A DNA stretch of 64,000 nucleotides from Lachnospiraceae bacterium (GTDB taxonomy: Bacteria; Bacillota; Clostridia; Lachnospirales; Lachnospiraceae): positions 21,275-85,274 of the forward strand of contig JAILLY010000083.1 in the NCBI GenBank assembly GCA_024692905.1, in the 5' to 3' direction. The notes under the pieces were generated by a model that was given only the letters and a program-made list of their open reading frames with translations, was not told the DNA's origin and did not search any database. Within the stretch, counting starts at the first letter, position 1, and every line of letters starts with the position of its first letter. This document shows positions 1-9,205 of this stretch, in pieces. A program made the translations under genes and the position numbers.

Positions 1-937
1 GCTTAAGGCAGCTTGCCGCCACTGCATACTCTATTGTATCCTGTCCTTTGAAATCATTCAAGCATGCATATATAAGTCCGCCGCCGAAGGAGTCGCCGCC
101 GCCTACACGGTCAACTATCCTTACGGAATACTGCTTGCTCAGATAATATTCGGATCCGTCATAAAGCAATCCCTGCCATAAGTTGTCGCTTGCCGAAAGA
201 GATGTACGAAGCGTCATCGCAACCTTCTTGAATCCGAACTTCTCAACCAGCTGTCTTGCAACATCCTTATAACCTTCGCTGTTTATCTTACCGCCGGTTA
301 TATCGGTATCGGAAGCGCATATCCCGAAAACATCCTTGGCATCTTCTTCATTTGAGATGCAGACATCCACGTACTTGCAGATCTCCGACATCGTCTTTCC
401 GGCCTCTTCCCTGGTCCAGAGCTTGTTCCTGTAATTTAAGTCGCAGCTCACCGTGATGCCCTTTTCCCTTGCCTTTTTGCATGCCTCAAGGCAGATACCC
501 GCAAGGTTCTTTGAAAGAGCGGGAGTGATACCGGTAAAGTGGAACCAGTCAGCTCCTTCAAATATCTTATCCCAGTCAAAATCAGACGGCTCGGCTTCGG
601 CTATGGCCGAACCCGCACGGTCGTAGATGACCTTGCTCGGACGCTGGCTTGCGCCCTTCTCAACGAAATAAATACCTACCCTGCTGCCGCCGCGGACTAT
701 AAGCGAAGTATCAACTCCGAACTTCCTGAGCGAATTGACTGCAGCCTGTCCTATCTCGTGCTTGGGAAACTTGGTGACATAGGCAGCGTCTATACCGTAA
801 TTTGCGAGCGATACCGCCACGTTTGCCTCACCGCCTCCGTAGGTTGCCATATATTTCTCTGCCTGAACGAACCTGTAATATCCTTCAGGTGCAAGCCTTA
901 ACATCAGTTCTCCGAATGTAATGACTCTTTTACTCAT
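1..937 (-). CDS. kdgK: 2-keto-3-deoxygluconate kinase, PfkB family (3' end off window)
   Basis: Translating the minus strand from the ATG at 937 gives an open frame that runs off the window start (about 312 codons present). The N-terminus reads MSKRVITFGELMLRL, followed by a YGGGEANVAVSLA substrate-binding segment, and near the cut end comes DRVGGGDSFGGGL, the PfkB signature with the catalytic Asp of the GxGD motif. The family phosphorylates sugars; being last in a uxa/uxu operon, phosphorylation of KDG to KDPG is the natural role, feeding the aldolase at 6773-7732. The start is set by an AGGGAGG site a few bases upstream, and the gene begins only 13 bases after the uxuB stop. The missing part should be only a short C-terminus. 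Another PfkB sugar kinase specificity is possible but less likely here. Confidence 0.9.
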   Translation of the reverse strand, partial: MSKRVITFGELMLRLAPEGYYRFVQAEKYMATYGGGEANVAVSLANYGIDAAYVTKFPKHEIGQAAVNSLRKFGVDTSLIVRGGSRVGIYFVEKGASQRPSKVIYDRAGSAIAEAEPSDFDWDKIFEGADWFHFTGITPALSKNLAGICLEACKKAREKGITVSCDLNYRNKLWTREEAGKTMSEICKYVDVCISNEEDAKDVFGICASDTDITGGKINSEGYKDVARQLVEKFGFKKVAMTLRTSLSASDNLWQGLLYDGSEYYLSKQYSVRIVDRVGGGDSFGGGLIYACLNDFKGQDTIEYAVAASCLK

Positions 938-950
938 TTTTACCCTCCCT

Positions 951-2567
951 TTATTTATTCGTTACGGTTTCGTGCAATACCTTCCTTACCATGCCGGGGC
1001 CTTCGTTCATCCTGTTGAACAGCCCGGTTATTATCTGTGCAAGCCCTGCCTCATAAAGGTCTACCGCAAATATGTCCTTCCTTGAAAGCACAGGCTTAAG
1101 TGACTCTGCGTCAGCTGCCTTATAACCCCTGAATGCGGCCATGATTCCGGTAAGTTCAGAAAGCAGCGGATCGGGGCTTAAGTCAAACTCATTACCCTCA
1201 TCGTTTATACCGGTCAGGTATCTTAAATATCCGGCAAGCACTACGGGGATATAATGAAGCCCTGAAACATCTTCGCCCTTGGCCATATATGCCTTTAAGG
1301 TCTCGCCGAAACGGATGGGAAGCTTCTGCGAGGTGTCGCATGCTATCCTCTGGGGCGTATCGGGCATGAACGGATTGACAAGACGTTTGTTGAGTACCTC
1401 GTCAATGAAAGTTGCGGGCTTGATGATACCGGGATCTATCACAACCGGCATGCCTTCCTTATAACCCATTTCCCTTACGAAGGATGAAAGATCCTCATCC
1501 TTCATCTCCTTCCATATAGTATCATAGGAAAGAAGACATCCGAATACAGCCAGTGCGGTATGGAGCGGGTTCAAGCAGGTGCAGACCTTCATCTTCTCAA
1601 CCTTATCAACCGTCTCCCTGTCGGTGAAATATACACCGCCCTTATCAAAAGGAGGCCTTCCGTTAGGGAACTTGTCTTCAACTACAAGGTACTGGGTCTC
1701 CTCCGCGTTAACGAAGGCTGCCGTGTAGGTATTCTTATCGGTGATGATTATATCCGTATCCTCAAAGCCGTCCTTCTTAAGCATTTCAACAACATTGCCG
1801 TCAGGCCTCGGGGTTATCTTGTCTATCATGCTCAGAGGGAAGGATACCTTGCTCTCATCCTTAAGATAACTTATGAACCCTTCATCCACAAGCCCCTGTT
1901 CCAACCACTTCTCGGCATAGGCAAATACAGCTGCCTTGAGCTTATCGCCGTTGTGTGAGCAGTTATCCATGCTCGCCATGGCAACGGGATATCCGCCCGC
2001 CTTATATCTTTCATTGAGAAGATAAGCGATCTTACCCATGAGATGCTTGGGCGGGAAGCATTTGTTGTCATAATCATCCTTAACGACTCCGGCAAGCGAA
2101 CCGTCGGGACCGTTTAAGGAATAACCCTTTTCGGTGATCGTAAAGCTTACCATCTGAAGTGACTGAGCCGTGAATATCTCCTTAAGCCTTGCAAAGTCAT
2201 TCTCCCTGGAAAAATCAGCAGTCAGGGATTCCGTTACGGAACCGACCACCTTCTTTTCGATGCTTCCGTCACTCTTAAGAGTAACAAGAAGGCTTAAGTC
2301 ATCAAAGGGCTTGTATGCCTTTGATATGATATCGTAATCAAATCCTTCAACCGCAATGACACCCTTGTCATACATGCTTGAGTTGAGCAGTGAATCGATC
2401 ACTGCGGCAGGGAATGCGCGGAAGATATTACCGGTCCCGAAATGAACCCAGACAGGCTCATTCGCCGTTGATGCACGAACCTCGTCGCGGTCATATGCCG
2501 GGAGCTTATATCCTTTATCCGCAAATTCCTTTCTGATCTCTTCATTATTTATCTGTACCAGTTTCAT
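951..2567 (-). CDS. uxuB: D-mannonate oxidoreductase (fructuronate reductase)
   Basis: A 538-residue polyol-type long-chain dehydrogenase (mannitol dehydrogenase family). The N-terminal NAD-binding region contains VWVHFGTGNIFRAF (about residues 40-53), the family nucleotide-binding motif, and the C-terminal half carries the catalytic-helix segment around NPLHTALAVFG with a conserved Lys/Asn/His environment. It would reduce fructuronate to mannonate with NADH in the glucuronate branch. It follows uxuA by 38 bases and precedes kdgK by 13, so it is translated within the same transcript. A related mannitol or altronate dehydrogenase would look similar, but the tagaturonate reductase of the other branch is a separate gene at 5264-6751, so fructuronate reductase is the best assignment. 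Confidence 0.88.
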   Translation of the reverse strand: MKLVQINNEEIRKEFADKGYKLPAYDRDEVRASTANEPVWVHFGTGNIFRAFPAAVIDSLLNSSMYDKGVIAVEGFDYDIISKAYKPFDDLSLLVTLKSDGSIEKKVVGSVTESLTADFSRENDFARLKEIFTAQSLQMVSFTITEKGYSLNGPDGSLAGVVKDDYDNKCFPPKHLMGKIAYLLNERYKAGGYPVAMASMDNCSHNGDKLKAAVFAYAEKWLEQGLVDEGFISYLKDESKVSFPLSMIDKITPRPDGNVVEMLKKDGFEDTDIIITDKNTYTAAFVNAEETQYLVVEDKFPNGRPPFDKGGVYFTDRETVDKVEKMKVCTCLNPLHTALAVFGCLLSYDTIWKEMKDEDLSSFVREMGYKEGMPVVIDPGIIKPATFIDEVLNKRLVNPFMPDTPQRIACDTSQKLPIRFGETLKAYMAKGEDVSGLHYIPVVLAGYLRYLTGINDEGNEFDLSPDPLLSELTGIMAAFRGYKAADAESLKPVLSRKDIFAVDLYEAGLAQIITGLFNRMNEGPGMVRKVLHETVTNK

Positions 2568-2605
2568 ACCGTTCCTCCTTAATTTCTTCTTACGGGCATG
2601 ACAGG

Positions 2606-3673
2606 TTATTTAGCGCTCTTTTCGATAGCTTCCCAGAGGCCGTTTAAATAGGTCGCACCAAGCGCCCTGTCGTAGAGTCCGTAACCGGGCATGGCAACCT
2701 CATCCCATATCATCCTTCCGTGGTCCGGACGGACAGGGCCGTCGAAGCCGATGTCATACAGAGCCTTCATGATCTCATAGAGGTCAAAGTCACCGTCACG
2801 CGATAAATGTGCTGCTTCTTCGAAATCGTCATCGGAATTGAACTTTAAGTTTCTTACATGTGCAAAATGGATCCTTCCCTTAAGCGCTCTTATCATACCC
2901 GGAAGATCGTTCTCCCTGTTTGTACCGTATGAACCCGAGCAGAAAGTCACGCCGTTATGGGGATCGTCCACCATCTTCATCATGCGCTGGATATTCGGAA
3001 GATTGATGATTATCCTCGGAAGACCGAATACAGACCATGCGGGATCGTCGGGATGGATCGCCATCTTGATATCATATTCATTGCATACAGGCATTATCCT
3101 CTCAAGGAAATATTTAAGGTTATCAAAAAGCTTCTCTTCGTCTACTTCCTTATAATCCTCAAAGAGCTGCTTGATAACGGCCATCCTCTCAGGTTCCCAG
3201 CCCGGAAGTATCGCTCCGTTCGCATCATTCTTGATGGAATCAAACATGCTCTCGGGATCGAGCGCATCGATCGCTTTCTGGGAATATGCAAGTACGGTCG
3301 AACCGTCGGGACGCTTCCTAGCGAGCTCGGATCTGGTCCAGTCAAAGACCGGCATGAAGTTATAGCATACAAGATGTATATCTTCTTCACCGAGGTTCTT
3401 AAGAGTCTCGATATAATTATCAATATACTTATCCCGGTCGGGTGAACCGATCTTAATGGAATCATGTATATTGACGGATTCGATGCCCGATATGTGAAGA
3501 CCCGATGCTTCAACTTCATCCTTTAGGGCACGTATCCTCTCACGGCTCCAGACTTCACCCGGTGTGGTGTCATAGAGCGTCGTGATAACTCCCGTAACTC
3601 CCGGAACCTGCCTTATCTGCTTAAGGCTTACCGTATCGAATCCGGTTCCGAACCATCTCATTGTCATTTCCAT
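2606..3673 (-). CDS. uxuA: Mannonate dehydratase
   Basis: A TIM-barrel, metal-dependent dehydratase converting D-mannonate to 2-keto-3-deoxygluconate. The protein starts MEMTMRWFGTGFDTVSL and contains VTGVITTLYD, the GLHISGIESVNIHDSIK segment, MAIHPDDPAW, the FCSGSYG motif and the C-terminal VRPDHGRMIWDE, all typical of UxuA. The frame is open upstream to 3751, but the leading 26 residues are low-quality and lack a ribosome site; the ATG at 3673 has AGAGG eight bases upstream and gives 355 residues, matching the usual Gram-positive length. The 91-base gap to uxaA is the largest among the enzyme genes in this operon; no clear terminator was seen in it. Confidence 0.92.
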   Translation of the reverse strand: MEMTMRWFGTGFDTVSLKQIRQVPGVTGVITTLYDTTPGEVWSRERIRALKDEVEASGLHISGIESVNIHDSIKIGSPDRDKYIDNYIETLKNLGEEDIHLVCYNFMPVFDWTRSELARKRPDGSTVLAYSQKAIDALDPESMFDSIKNDANGAILPGWEPERMAVIKQLFEDYKEVDEEKLFDNLKYFLERIMPVCNEYDIKMAIHPDDPAWSVFGLPRIIINLPNIQRMMKMVDDPHNGVTFCSGSYGTNRENDLPGMIRALKGRIHFAHVRNLKFNSDDDFEEAAHLSRDGDFDLYEIMKALYDIGFDGPVRPDHGRMIWDEVAMPGYGLYDRALGATYLNGLWEAIEKSAK

Positions 3674-3764
3674 CTCATCATCCTCTTTCTTTCTATGGGC
3701 ATCAGTTTCTCCGAAGGCGGCGGAGGAAAAGTGCCTGTTAATAGTTTCCAAAAAACCGTATTTT

Positions 3765-5267
3765 CTAAAGAGTCACTCCATCCTTGAATATCGCGATATC
3801 CCTGTATCCGTTCAGTTCCTGTCTGGTACATTTGCCCGAAGCGGTCAGCATGACCTGCTCAAACAGCATATGCGCGACTTCATCTCCTGTCTTAGTGCCG
3901 TCTGCTATCGCTCCGGCATTTATATCGATCCACTTTTCTTTTCTGGCATAAAGATCACTGTTGCTTGATATCCTGATCGTCGGAACCGGCGTGCCAAGCG
4001 GAGTACCGCGTCCCGTTGTGAACAGGATCATATGTACGCCGGCTGCGGCAAGTGCGGTCGTTGATACGATATCATTGCCCGGACCCGACAGCAGCGTAAG
4101 CCCGCGTGACCTGACCGCTTCCCCGTACTTAAGGACATCGGTCACCACAGCTCTCCCGCCCTTCTGAACACATCCGCATGACTTGTCTTCGAGAGTGGTT
4201 ATGCCTCCCGCCTTGTTTCCGGGACTCGGGTTTTCATATACCACCTGGCCGTGATCTATAAAATATTTCTTGAAATCATTTATCATACCGACTGCTTTAT
4301 CAAATATCTCCCTGTCAGCGCAGCGGTTAAGGAGCATTTCTTCGGCTCCGAACATCTCGGGGACCTCCGTAAGTACGGCAGAGCCTCCCATGGAAGTGAT
4401 CATATCCGTGATCCTTCCCGCGACAGGGTTGGCAGTTATGCCCGATAGGCCGTCAGAACCGCCGCATTTAAGTCCTATGACAAGTTCTCCGGCATCCCTC
4501 TCGGTTCGTTTGAAGGTTCCCGCGTATTCACTGAGCTCCATAAGCAGCTGCCTGCCTTCGGCAAGCTCATCATCCAAGTTCTGGCATACGAGGAATTTAA
4601 CCCTGTCCTCATCCCATTCCTTAAGCTCCTCCTTAAACATTTCCATGGTAAGGTTTTCACAGCCCAAAGAAAGGACCAGTACCCCTCCGGCATTGGGATG
4701 CCGTACAAGTGAGGTGAGTATCTTCTTAGTGGCGGCAAGGTCATCCGAAAGCTGCGAACAGCCGTATGGATGAGTGAAACAGTAAAGACCGTCCACGGAA
4801 CCCCTTACAAGATCCTGATTACCGGCGGCAAGTCTTTGCGCCACGGAATTGACACAACCCACGGTGGGGATTATCCATATCTCATTACGTATCCCGGTCT
4901 TACCGTCCGGACGTTTGTATCCCATAAAGGTCCGTTTAGGGAGCACGGGCAGTTCATTAACGGAAGGTTCATATTTATAATCCCCCTCCCCTGAAAGTGC
5001 TGTCCTTGTATTATGTGTATGAACATGGCTGCCGCATTTTACCGGAGAGGTTGCGATACCTATCCTTGTACCGTATTTTATGACGGGCCCGCCGGCCTCT
5101 ATATCCTTTATCGCGATCTTATGGCCCCTTGCAACGTCGTCTGTCAGCGTTACGCAGCTACCGCCAATATCCGTCTTTTCGCCCCGTTTCATATCACGCA
5201 GCGCAACCGCCACGTTATCGAGGGGATTGATAATCACAGCGTCCAAAACATTCCTCCGGATCTTCAC
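3765..5267 (-). CDS. uxaA: Altronate dehydratase
   Basis: A 500-residue UxaA/GarD-type Fe-dependent dehydratase. The N-terminal SAF-like domain (about residues 1-95) has DDVARGHKIAIKDI and GSHVHTHNTRT; the catalytic domain begins with GYKRPDGKTGIRNEIW and includes GCENL, LKCGGSDGLSGITANP and the CGCVQKGGRA segment. It turns D-altronate into 2-keto-3-deoxygluconate, the galacturonate-branch counterpart of uxuA. The start codon overlaps the uxaB stop by four bases (ATGA), so the two are translationally coupled. Galactarate dehydratase shares this fold, but the pairing with tagaturonate reductase makes altronate the likely substrate. Confidence 0.93.
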   Translation of the reverse strand: MKIRRNVLDAVIINPLDNVAVALRDMKRGEKTDIGGSCVTLTDDVARGHKIAIKDIEAGGPVIKYGTRIGIATSPVKCGSHVHTHNTRTALSGEGDYKYEPSVNELPVLPKRTFMGYKRPDGKTGIRNEIWIIPTVGCVNSVAQRLAAGNQDLVRGSVDGLYCFTHPYGCSQLSDDLAATKKILTSLVRHPNAGGVLVLSLGCENLTMEMFKEELKEWDEDRVKFLVCQNLDDELAEGRQLLMELSEYAGTFKRTERDAGELVIGLKCGGSDGLSGITANPVAGRITDMITSMGGSAVLTEVPEMFGAEEMLLNRCADREIFDKAVGMINDFKKYFIDHGQVVYENPSPGNKAGGITTLEDKSCGCVQKGGRAVVTDVLKYGEAVRSRGLTLLSGPGNDIVSTTALAAAGVHMILFTTGRGTPLGTPVPTIRISSNSDLYARKEKWIDINAGAIADGTKTGDEVAHMLFEQVMLTASGKCTRQELNGYRDIAIFKDGVTL

Positions 5268-6751
5268 TCTTGCCGGATAAGGCGCATGGCTTCATACATT
5301 CCCTTATCCGCGATCAGCTTAAGATATCCTGTCACGGCTTCTTTAAAGCCCGCGATATCCTTAAGTGCACTGCCCCACATCTTCTCATTGCCGATGATCG
5401 CTTCGGCAAGCGTATCATCATCCGCGTCCTTAAGGCTTAAGAATTCCTCAAGTACATATTCATCATCCTTAATAAGGAAAGTATCGCTGCCTCTTAAACC
5501 CTTAAGCGCCCCGTCTTCCATCTCATATCCCGAATGATAGAAGCTTAGGTATGCCGCAAATGAAAAAGTCAGCATCTTAGGCAGGGTTCCCTTTGCCGCA
5601 TGATATTCGATAAGCGTGGGCATGACTCTTGCCTTCCATTTGGCTGTCGAATTGAGCGCGATGGATAAAAGTTCATGATCCATGAAGGGATTTAAGAACC
5701 TGTCCCTTACAGCGGCCGCGAAATCCTTAACTTCCTTTTCATCAAGATCGGAAAGGACCGGTATTATCTCATCGTTTACCGCAGCCATAAGATATCCGCT
5801 TATCACATCATCTTCCATACAGTCCCTGACGATATCCTTACCTGCAAGATAAGCACCCAGAGCCATGGATGTATGTGCTCCGTTAAGTATCCTGACCTTG
5901 CGTTTCTTATAAGGATCGACATTGCTTACGAAGGTGACCGGCAATGAAGCCCTGTCGGCAGGGAATTCATCACTTACAAAACCCGGCCCTTCTATCACCC
6001 AGGAGCCGAATACTTCGGCAGAATCAAGAAGTCCGTCCGAGTATCCGAAACTTTCGCAAAGAGCACCGGCCTCCGCTTTCGGATATCCCGGTACGATCCT
6101 GTCTACAAGGGTTGAGCAGAATATGTTCTCATCCCTTACCCACGCAGAAAAATCTGCGGGGAGTTTCCAAAGACTTATATATTCTTCCACACATTCCCTC
6201 AGCACATCACCGTTCCTGTCTATGAGTTCACAGGGAAGGATGATAAAGCCGGGAAGGCCTGAGTTATATCTTTCATAAAGGAACCGGGTGAGCTTTGCGG
6301 GAAAACCTGCAGGCGGTTCATCCGTAAGCGAACAGCCGGGGTCAAATGTAATGCCCGCCTCAGTCGTATTGCTCACGATGAACCTAAGTTCCGGATTATG
6401 CGCGCATTCCAAAAATCCCTTATGATCGGTATACGGATTTATACATCTTGAAATGCATGAGATCACGCGTTTGATCTCCTGCTTCCTGCCGTCATTAACG
6501 CCGCGCAGAAGGAGCGTATAGAGGCCCTCCTGCTCATTTATGACATTGCCTACCCTGCCGCCCGAACGCGGCTTTACAACGACGACCTTACCGTTAAAGC
6601 CGGCTGTTTCATTCATGACATCAATGAAATGATCCGTAAAAGCCCTTAGAAAATTGCCTTCTCCGAACTGCAGGACCTTTTCCGGCGCATCCTTAAGGAT
6701 GAACCCGTCATAACCCGATCTGTTAAGTGATTGATAATTTAATGTGTCCAA
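5264..6751 (-). CDS. uxaB: Tagaturonate reductase (altronate oxidoreductase)
   Basis: A 495-residue mannitol-dehydrogenase-family protein reducing D-tagaturonate to D-altronate. The N-terminal region shows KVLQFGEGNFLRAFTDHFID (nucleotide-binding motif), VVVVKPRSGG and FIVSNTTEAGI; the C-terminal part has RILNGAHTSM, the UxaB catalytic-helix signature, and FMDHELL. It is clearly distinct from the uxuB product at 951-2567, which supports two separate reductases for the two branches. It begins 21 bases after the aldolase gene and its stop overlaps the uxaA start. Confidence 0.93.
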   Translation of the reverse strand: MDTLNYQSLNRSGYDGFILKDAPEKVLQFGEGNFLRAFTDHFIDVMNETAGFNGKVVVVKPRSGGRVGNVINEQEGLYTLLLRGVNDGRKQEIKRVISCISRCINPYTDHKGFLECAHNPELRFIVSNTTEAGITFDPGCSLTDEPPAGFPAKLTRFLYERYNSGLPGFIILPCELIDRNGDVLRECVEEYISLWKLPADFSAWVRDENIFCSTLVDRIVPGYPKAEAGALCESFGYSDGLLDSAEVFGSWVIEGPGFVSDEFPADRASLPVTFVSNVDPYKKRKVRILNGAHTSMALGAYLAGKDIVRDCMEDDVISGYLMAAVNDEIIPVLSDLDEKEVKDFAAAVRDRFLNPFMDHELLSIALNSTAKWKARVMPTLIEYHAAKGTLPKMLTFSFAAYLSFYHSGYEMEDGALKGLRGSDTFLIKDDEYVLEEFLSLKDADDDTLAEAIIGNEKMWGSALKDIAGFKEAVTGYLKLIADKGMYEAMRLIRQE

Positions 6752-6772
6752 TTTATACCTCTGTTTGAGATC

Positions 6773-7732
6773 TCATTTCCTCAAAAGATGTATGGCAAAG
6801 CCGCCGAATTCACCGTTTAAGTATATGGATTTGGTGCCTTTGTCATCCCTGTTTGCGGATGCCTCCTCAAATGACGCGCCCGCATGTTTAAGATGGTATA
6901 CCGCCCTGTCAACATCATTTGTGCCAATGGCTATGTGACCGTGGGTACCCCTGCCCTTTTTCTTCATAATCTCGAATCCCGAGCCTGCAAATATCGAACT
7001 GTTTCCGGGCTTGTATTCAAGATCAAAAAGAGCGCTTATGGTCTTTGCGGTTGACTCTGCTTCAGCTTCATCCGCACTGTTTATTCCTATATGAACAAGC
7101 TCGAGCCCTAGCATGTTCTTAACCGCAGCCTTGCATATAGCCGTGATCTCATCCCATTTTTCACCTGCGATAAGATCCTTCTTTACCATCCATGTACCGC
7201 CGCAGGCAAGTACCTGGTGGAAGCTTAAGTAATCGGCAAGATTACCCGTATTTACTCCGCCCGTAGGCATCCATTTAAGGTTTCTGTAAGGTCCGGCAAG
7301 TGCCTTTAACTTGGCAACTCCGCCGTTCTGCTCTGCCGGGAAGAACTTGACAGCATCAAGACCCATGGCCATGGCCTGCTCCATTTCGCCAGCGGTTGCG
7401 GTTCCGGGGAGCATGCATACGCCCTTATCAAGGACATATCTTACTATCTCGGGATTAAAGCCGGGACTTACCACGAAGCTTACACCGGCTGCTATGGCCC
7501 GGTCTGCCTGTTCCTTTGTAAGAACGGTCCCTGCTCCGAGTATCATCTCGGGAACCTCGGCCGCTATCGCCTTAATGGCTTCTTCGGCTGCTTCCGTCCT
7601 GAAAGTCACTTCCGCGACCGGAAGTCCTCCCTTTACAAGTGCCCTTGCAAGCGGGACCGCCTTCCCCGCATCGTCAATTGCTATAACGGGCACTATACCT
7701 ATGTCATGGATCTTACTCAGTAACTCATTCAC
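6773..7732 (-). CDS. KDPG/KHG aldolase fused to a glyoxalase-fold (VOC) domain
   Basis: A 319-residue two-domain protein. Residues 1 to about 205 form a class I KDPG/2-keto-4-hydroxyglutarate aldolase: Glu41 in PVAEVTFRT, GAGTVLT at 66-72, and the Schiff-base Lys129 in DAVKFFPAEQ. Residues about 212-319 form a vicinal-oxygen-chelate domain (LELVHIGINSADEAE through GHIAIGTNDVDRAVYHLK to GGFAIHLLRK). The aldolase cleaves KDPG to pyruvate and glyceraldehyde-3-phosphate, the last step of this pathway. In the VOC part two histidines resemble metal ligands, but the terminal strand carries His where a Glu is common, so catalysis there is unproven. The frame is continuous across the junction with no internal ribosome site that I noticed. 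The aldolase call is secure; the role of the second domain is unknown. Confidence 0.92.
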   Translation of the reverse strand: MNELLSKIHDIGIVPVIAIDDAGKAVPLARALVKGGLPVAEVTFRTEAAEEAIKAIAAEVPEMILGAGTVLTKEQADRAIAAGVSFVVSPGFNPEIVRYVLDKGVCMLPGTATAGEMEQAMAMGLDAVKFFPAEQNGGVAKLKALAGPYRNLKWMPTGGVNTGNLADYLSFHQVLACGGTWMVKKDLIAGEKWDEITAICKAAVKNMLGLELVHIGINSADEAEAESTAKTISALFDLEYKPGNSSIFAGSGFEIMKKKGRGTHGHIAIGTNDVDRAVYHLKHAGASFEEASANRDDKGTKSIYLNGEFGGFAIHLLRK

Positions 7733-7771
7733 TTTTTCATCCCTCCGAACCTAAATGAATCTGCCGTCTTA

Positions 7772-9205
7772 TCAGATACCGAAGTATCTCTTGGCGTTGT
7801 AATAGGATATACCGCTGACTATACGCTTAAGCGTTTCCTCGTCATCCGGATACTCTCCGTTCTCAACCCATCCGCCGATAAGGCTGCACATTATCCTCCT
7901 GAAATAATCATGTCTCGTATATGACAGGAATGAGCGCGAATCGGTGAGCATTCCTATGAAGTTGCCGAGAAGTCCGAGATTTGCAAGTGACTTCATCTGC
8001 TCTTCCATTCCGCTCTTATTGTCATTGAACCACCATGCGGGTCCCTGCTGGATCTTTCCGGGCACCTCAGACGACTGGAAGCATCCGAGTATGGTGCCTA
8101 TCTGCTCGTTGTCGGCAGGGTTTAATGAAAAGATGATCGTCTTGGGAAGTTCATCCGTCTTATCAAGCTCACTTAATAATCCGGCCACGCTTCCTCCGCA
8201 TGTGTTCTGGGCGATCATATCATAGCCTGTATCGGGACCGAGAAGCTTATACATCCTCTCATTCATGTTCCTTAAGCACGAATAATGAAGTTCCATTGCG
8301 ATACCGTGCTTATGGTATGCCTTTCCGAGTGCGATGAGTACGGCGGTCTGGTATCCTTCGGCTTCTTCAATGCCGACCTTCTCACCCTCCATCGCTTTTT
8401 TGAAGGCTGCATCGCAGACTTCCATAGGAAGCTTCCTGAACGGAACATAATCAAGTCCGTGATCAGAAGCAACACATCCGCAAGATGCGAAGAACTCAAG
8501 CCTCTTTGTGAGCGCATCGATGACATCCTGAGTTGAATCAAGGCTGTCCTTTCCGACCGATGCCGCAAGCTTCATGATATAATCCTTGAAGCCGTCTTTT
8601 GTTATATTTATGGCCTTATCGGGCCTGAACGAAGGCCTTACAAGGAAATCAATGTTCTTATCCTGTGCTATCTTTTCATGCCATTCAAGACTGTCTATGG
8701 GATCGTCCGTGGTGCCGACATAGGCAACGTTACTCTGCCTTATCAGTCCGCGTGCGCTCATATCGGGATCGTTCTTTAACCTGTCGTTGCATTTATCCCA
8801 TATCCTTTCGGCGCTTGCGGGCGTTAACGGCTCGTTTATCCCGAAGTATTTCTTAAGTTCAAGATGGCACCAGTGGTGCATCGGATTTCCGATCGCCATG
8901 CTTAAGGCATCCGCAAATCCCTTAAACCTTTTAAGTTCATCCGACCTTCCGGTCACGAGCTCCTCCGGCATTCCGTGCGAACGCATGAGCCTCCACTTAT
9001 AGTGGTCTCCGAAGCAGCTCCCGTCTTCCTGCCTGCCGCCGAACCATACATCACCGAGGCTTGCAAACCTTACATCGTCGTATATCTCCTTCGGAGACAG
9101 GTGACAATGATAATCGATGATCGGAAGATCCTCGGAATGATCGTGAAAGAGATGCCTTGCGGTATCGTTCACGAGTATAAAATCATCATCCATAAACTGT
9201 TTCAT
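7772..9205 (-). CDS. uxaC: Glucuronate/galacturonate isomerase
   Basis: A 477-residue uronate isomerase of the amidohydrolase-like superfamily. It starts MKQFMDDDFILVNDTARHLF; DLPIIDYHCHLSPKEI provides the HxH metal motif, and LTDSRSFLSYTRHDYFRR near the C-terminus is a family hallmark. The enzyme interconverts glucuronate with fructuronate and galacturonate with tagaturonate, so a single isomerase feeds both branches encoded downstream. The start codon overlaps the stop of the YcxB-like gene by four bases, implying translational coupling to a membrane protein rather than to another enzyme, which is unusual. Confidence 0.95.
   Translation of the reverse strand: MKQFMDDDFILVNDTARHLFHDHSEDLPIIDYHCHLSPKEIYDDVRFASLGDVWFGGRQEDGSCFGDHYKWRLMRSHGMPEELVTGRSDELKRFKGFADALSMAIGNPMHHWCHLELKKYFGINEPLTPASAERIWDKCNDRLKNDPDMSARGLIRQSNVAYVGTTDDPIDSLEWHEKIAQDKNIDFLVRPSFRPDKAINITKDGFKDYIMKLAASVGKDSLDSTQDVIDALTKRLEFFASCGCVASDHGLDYVPFRKLPMEVCDAAFKKAMEGEKVGIEEAEGYQTAVLIALGKAYHKHGIAMELHYSCLRNMNERMYKLLGPDTGYDMIAQNTCGGSVAGLLSELDKTDELPKTIIFSLNPADNEQIGTILGCFQSSEVPGKIQQGPAWWFNDNKSGMEEQMKSLANLGLLGNFIGMLTDSRSFLSYTRHDYFRRIMCSLIGGWVENGEYPDDEETLKRIVSGISYYNAKRYFGI

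Noticed and set aside
3674..3751. N-terminal extension of mannonate dehydratase
   Set aside because: No homology and no ribosome site; the ATG at 3673 is preceded by AGAGG and matches the family start.
5013..5537. Plus-strand open frame opposite the uxaA/uxaB junction
   Set aside because: No ribosome site, no domain, and it lies wholly over two well-defined enzymes on the other strand.
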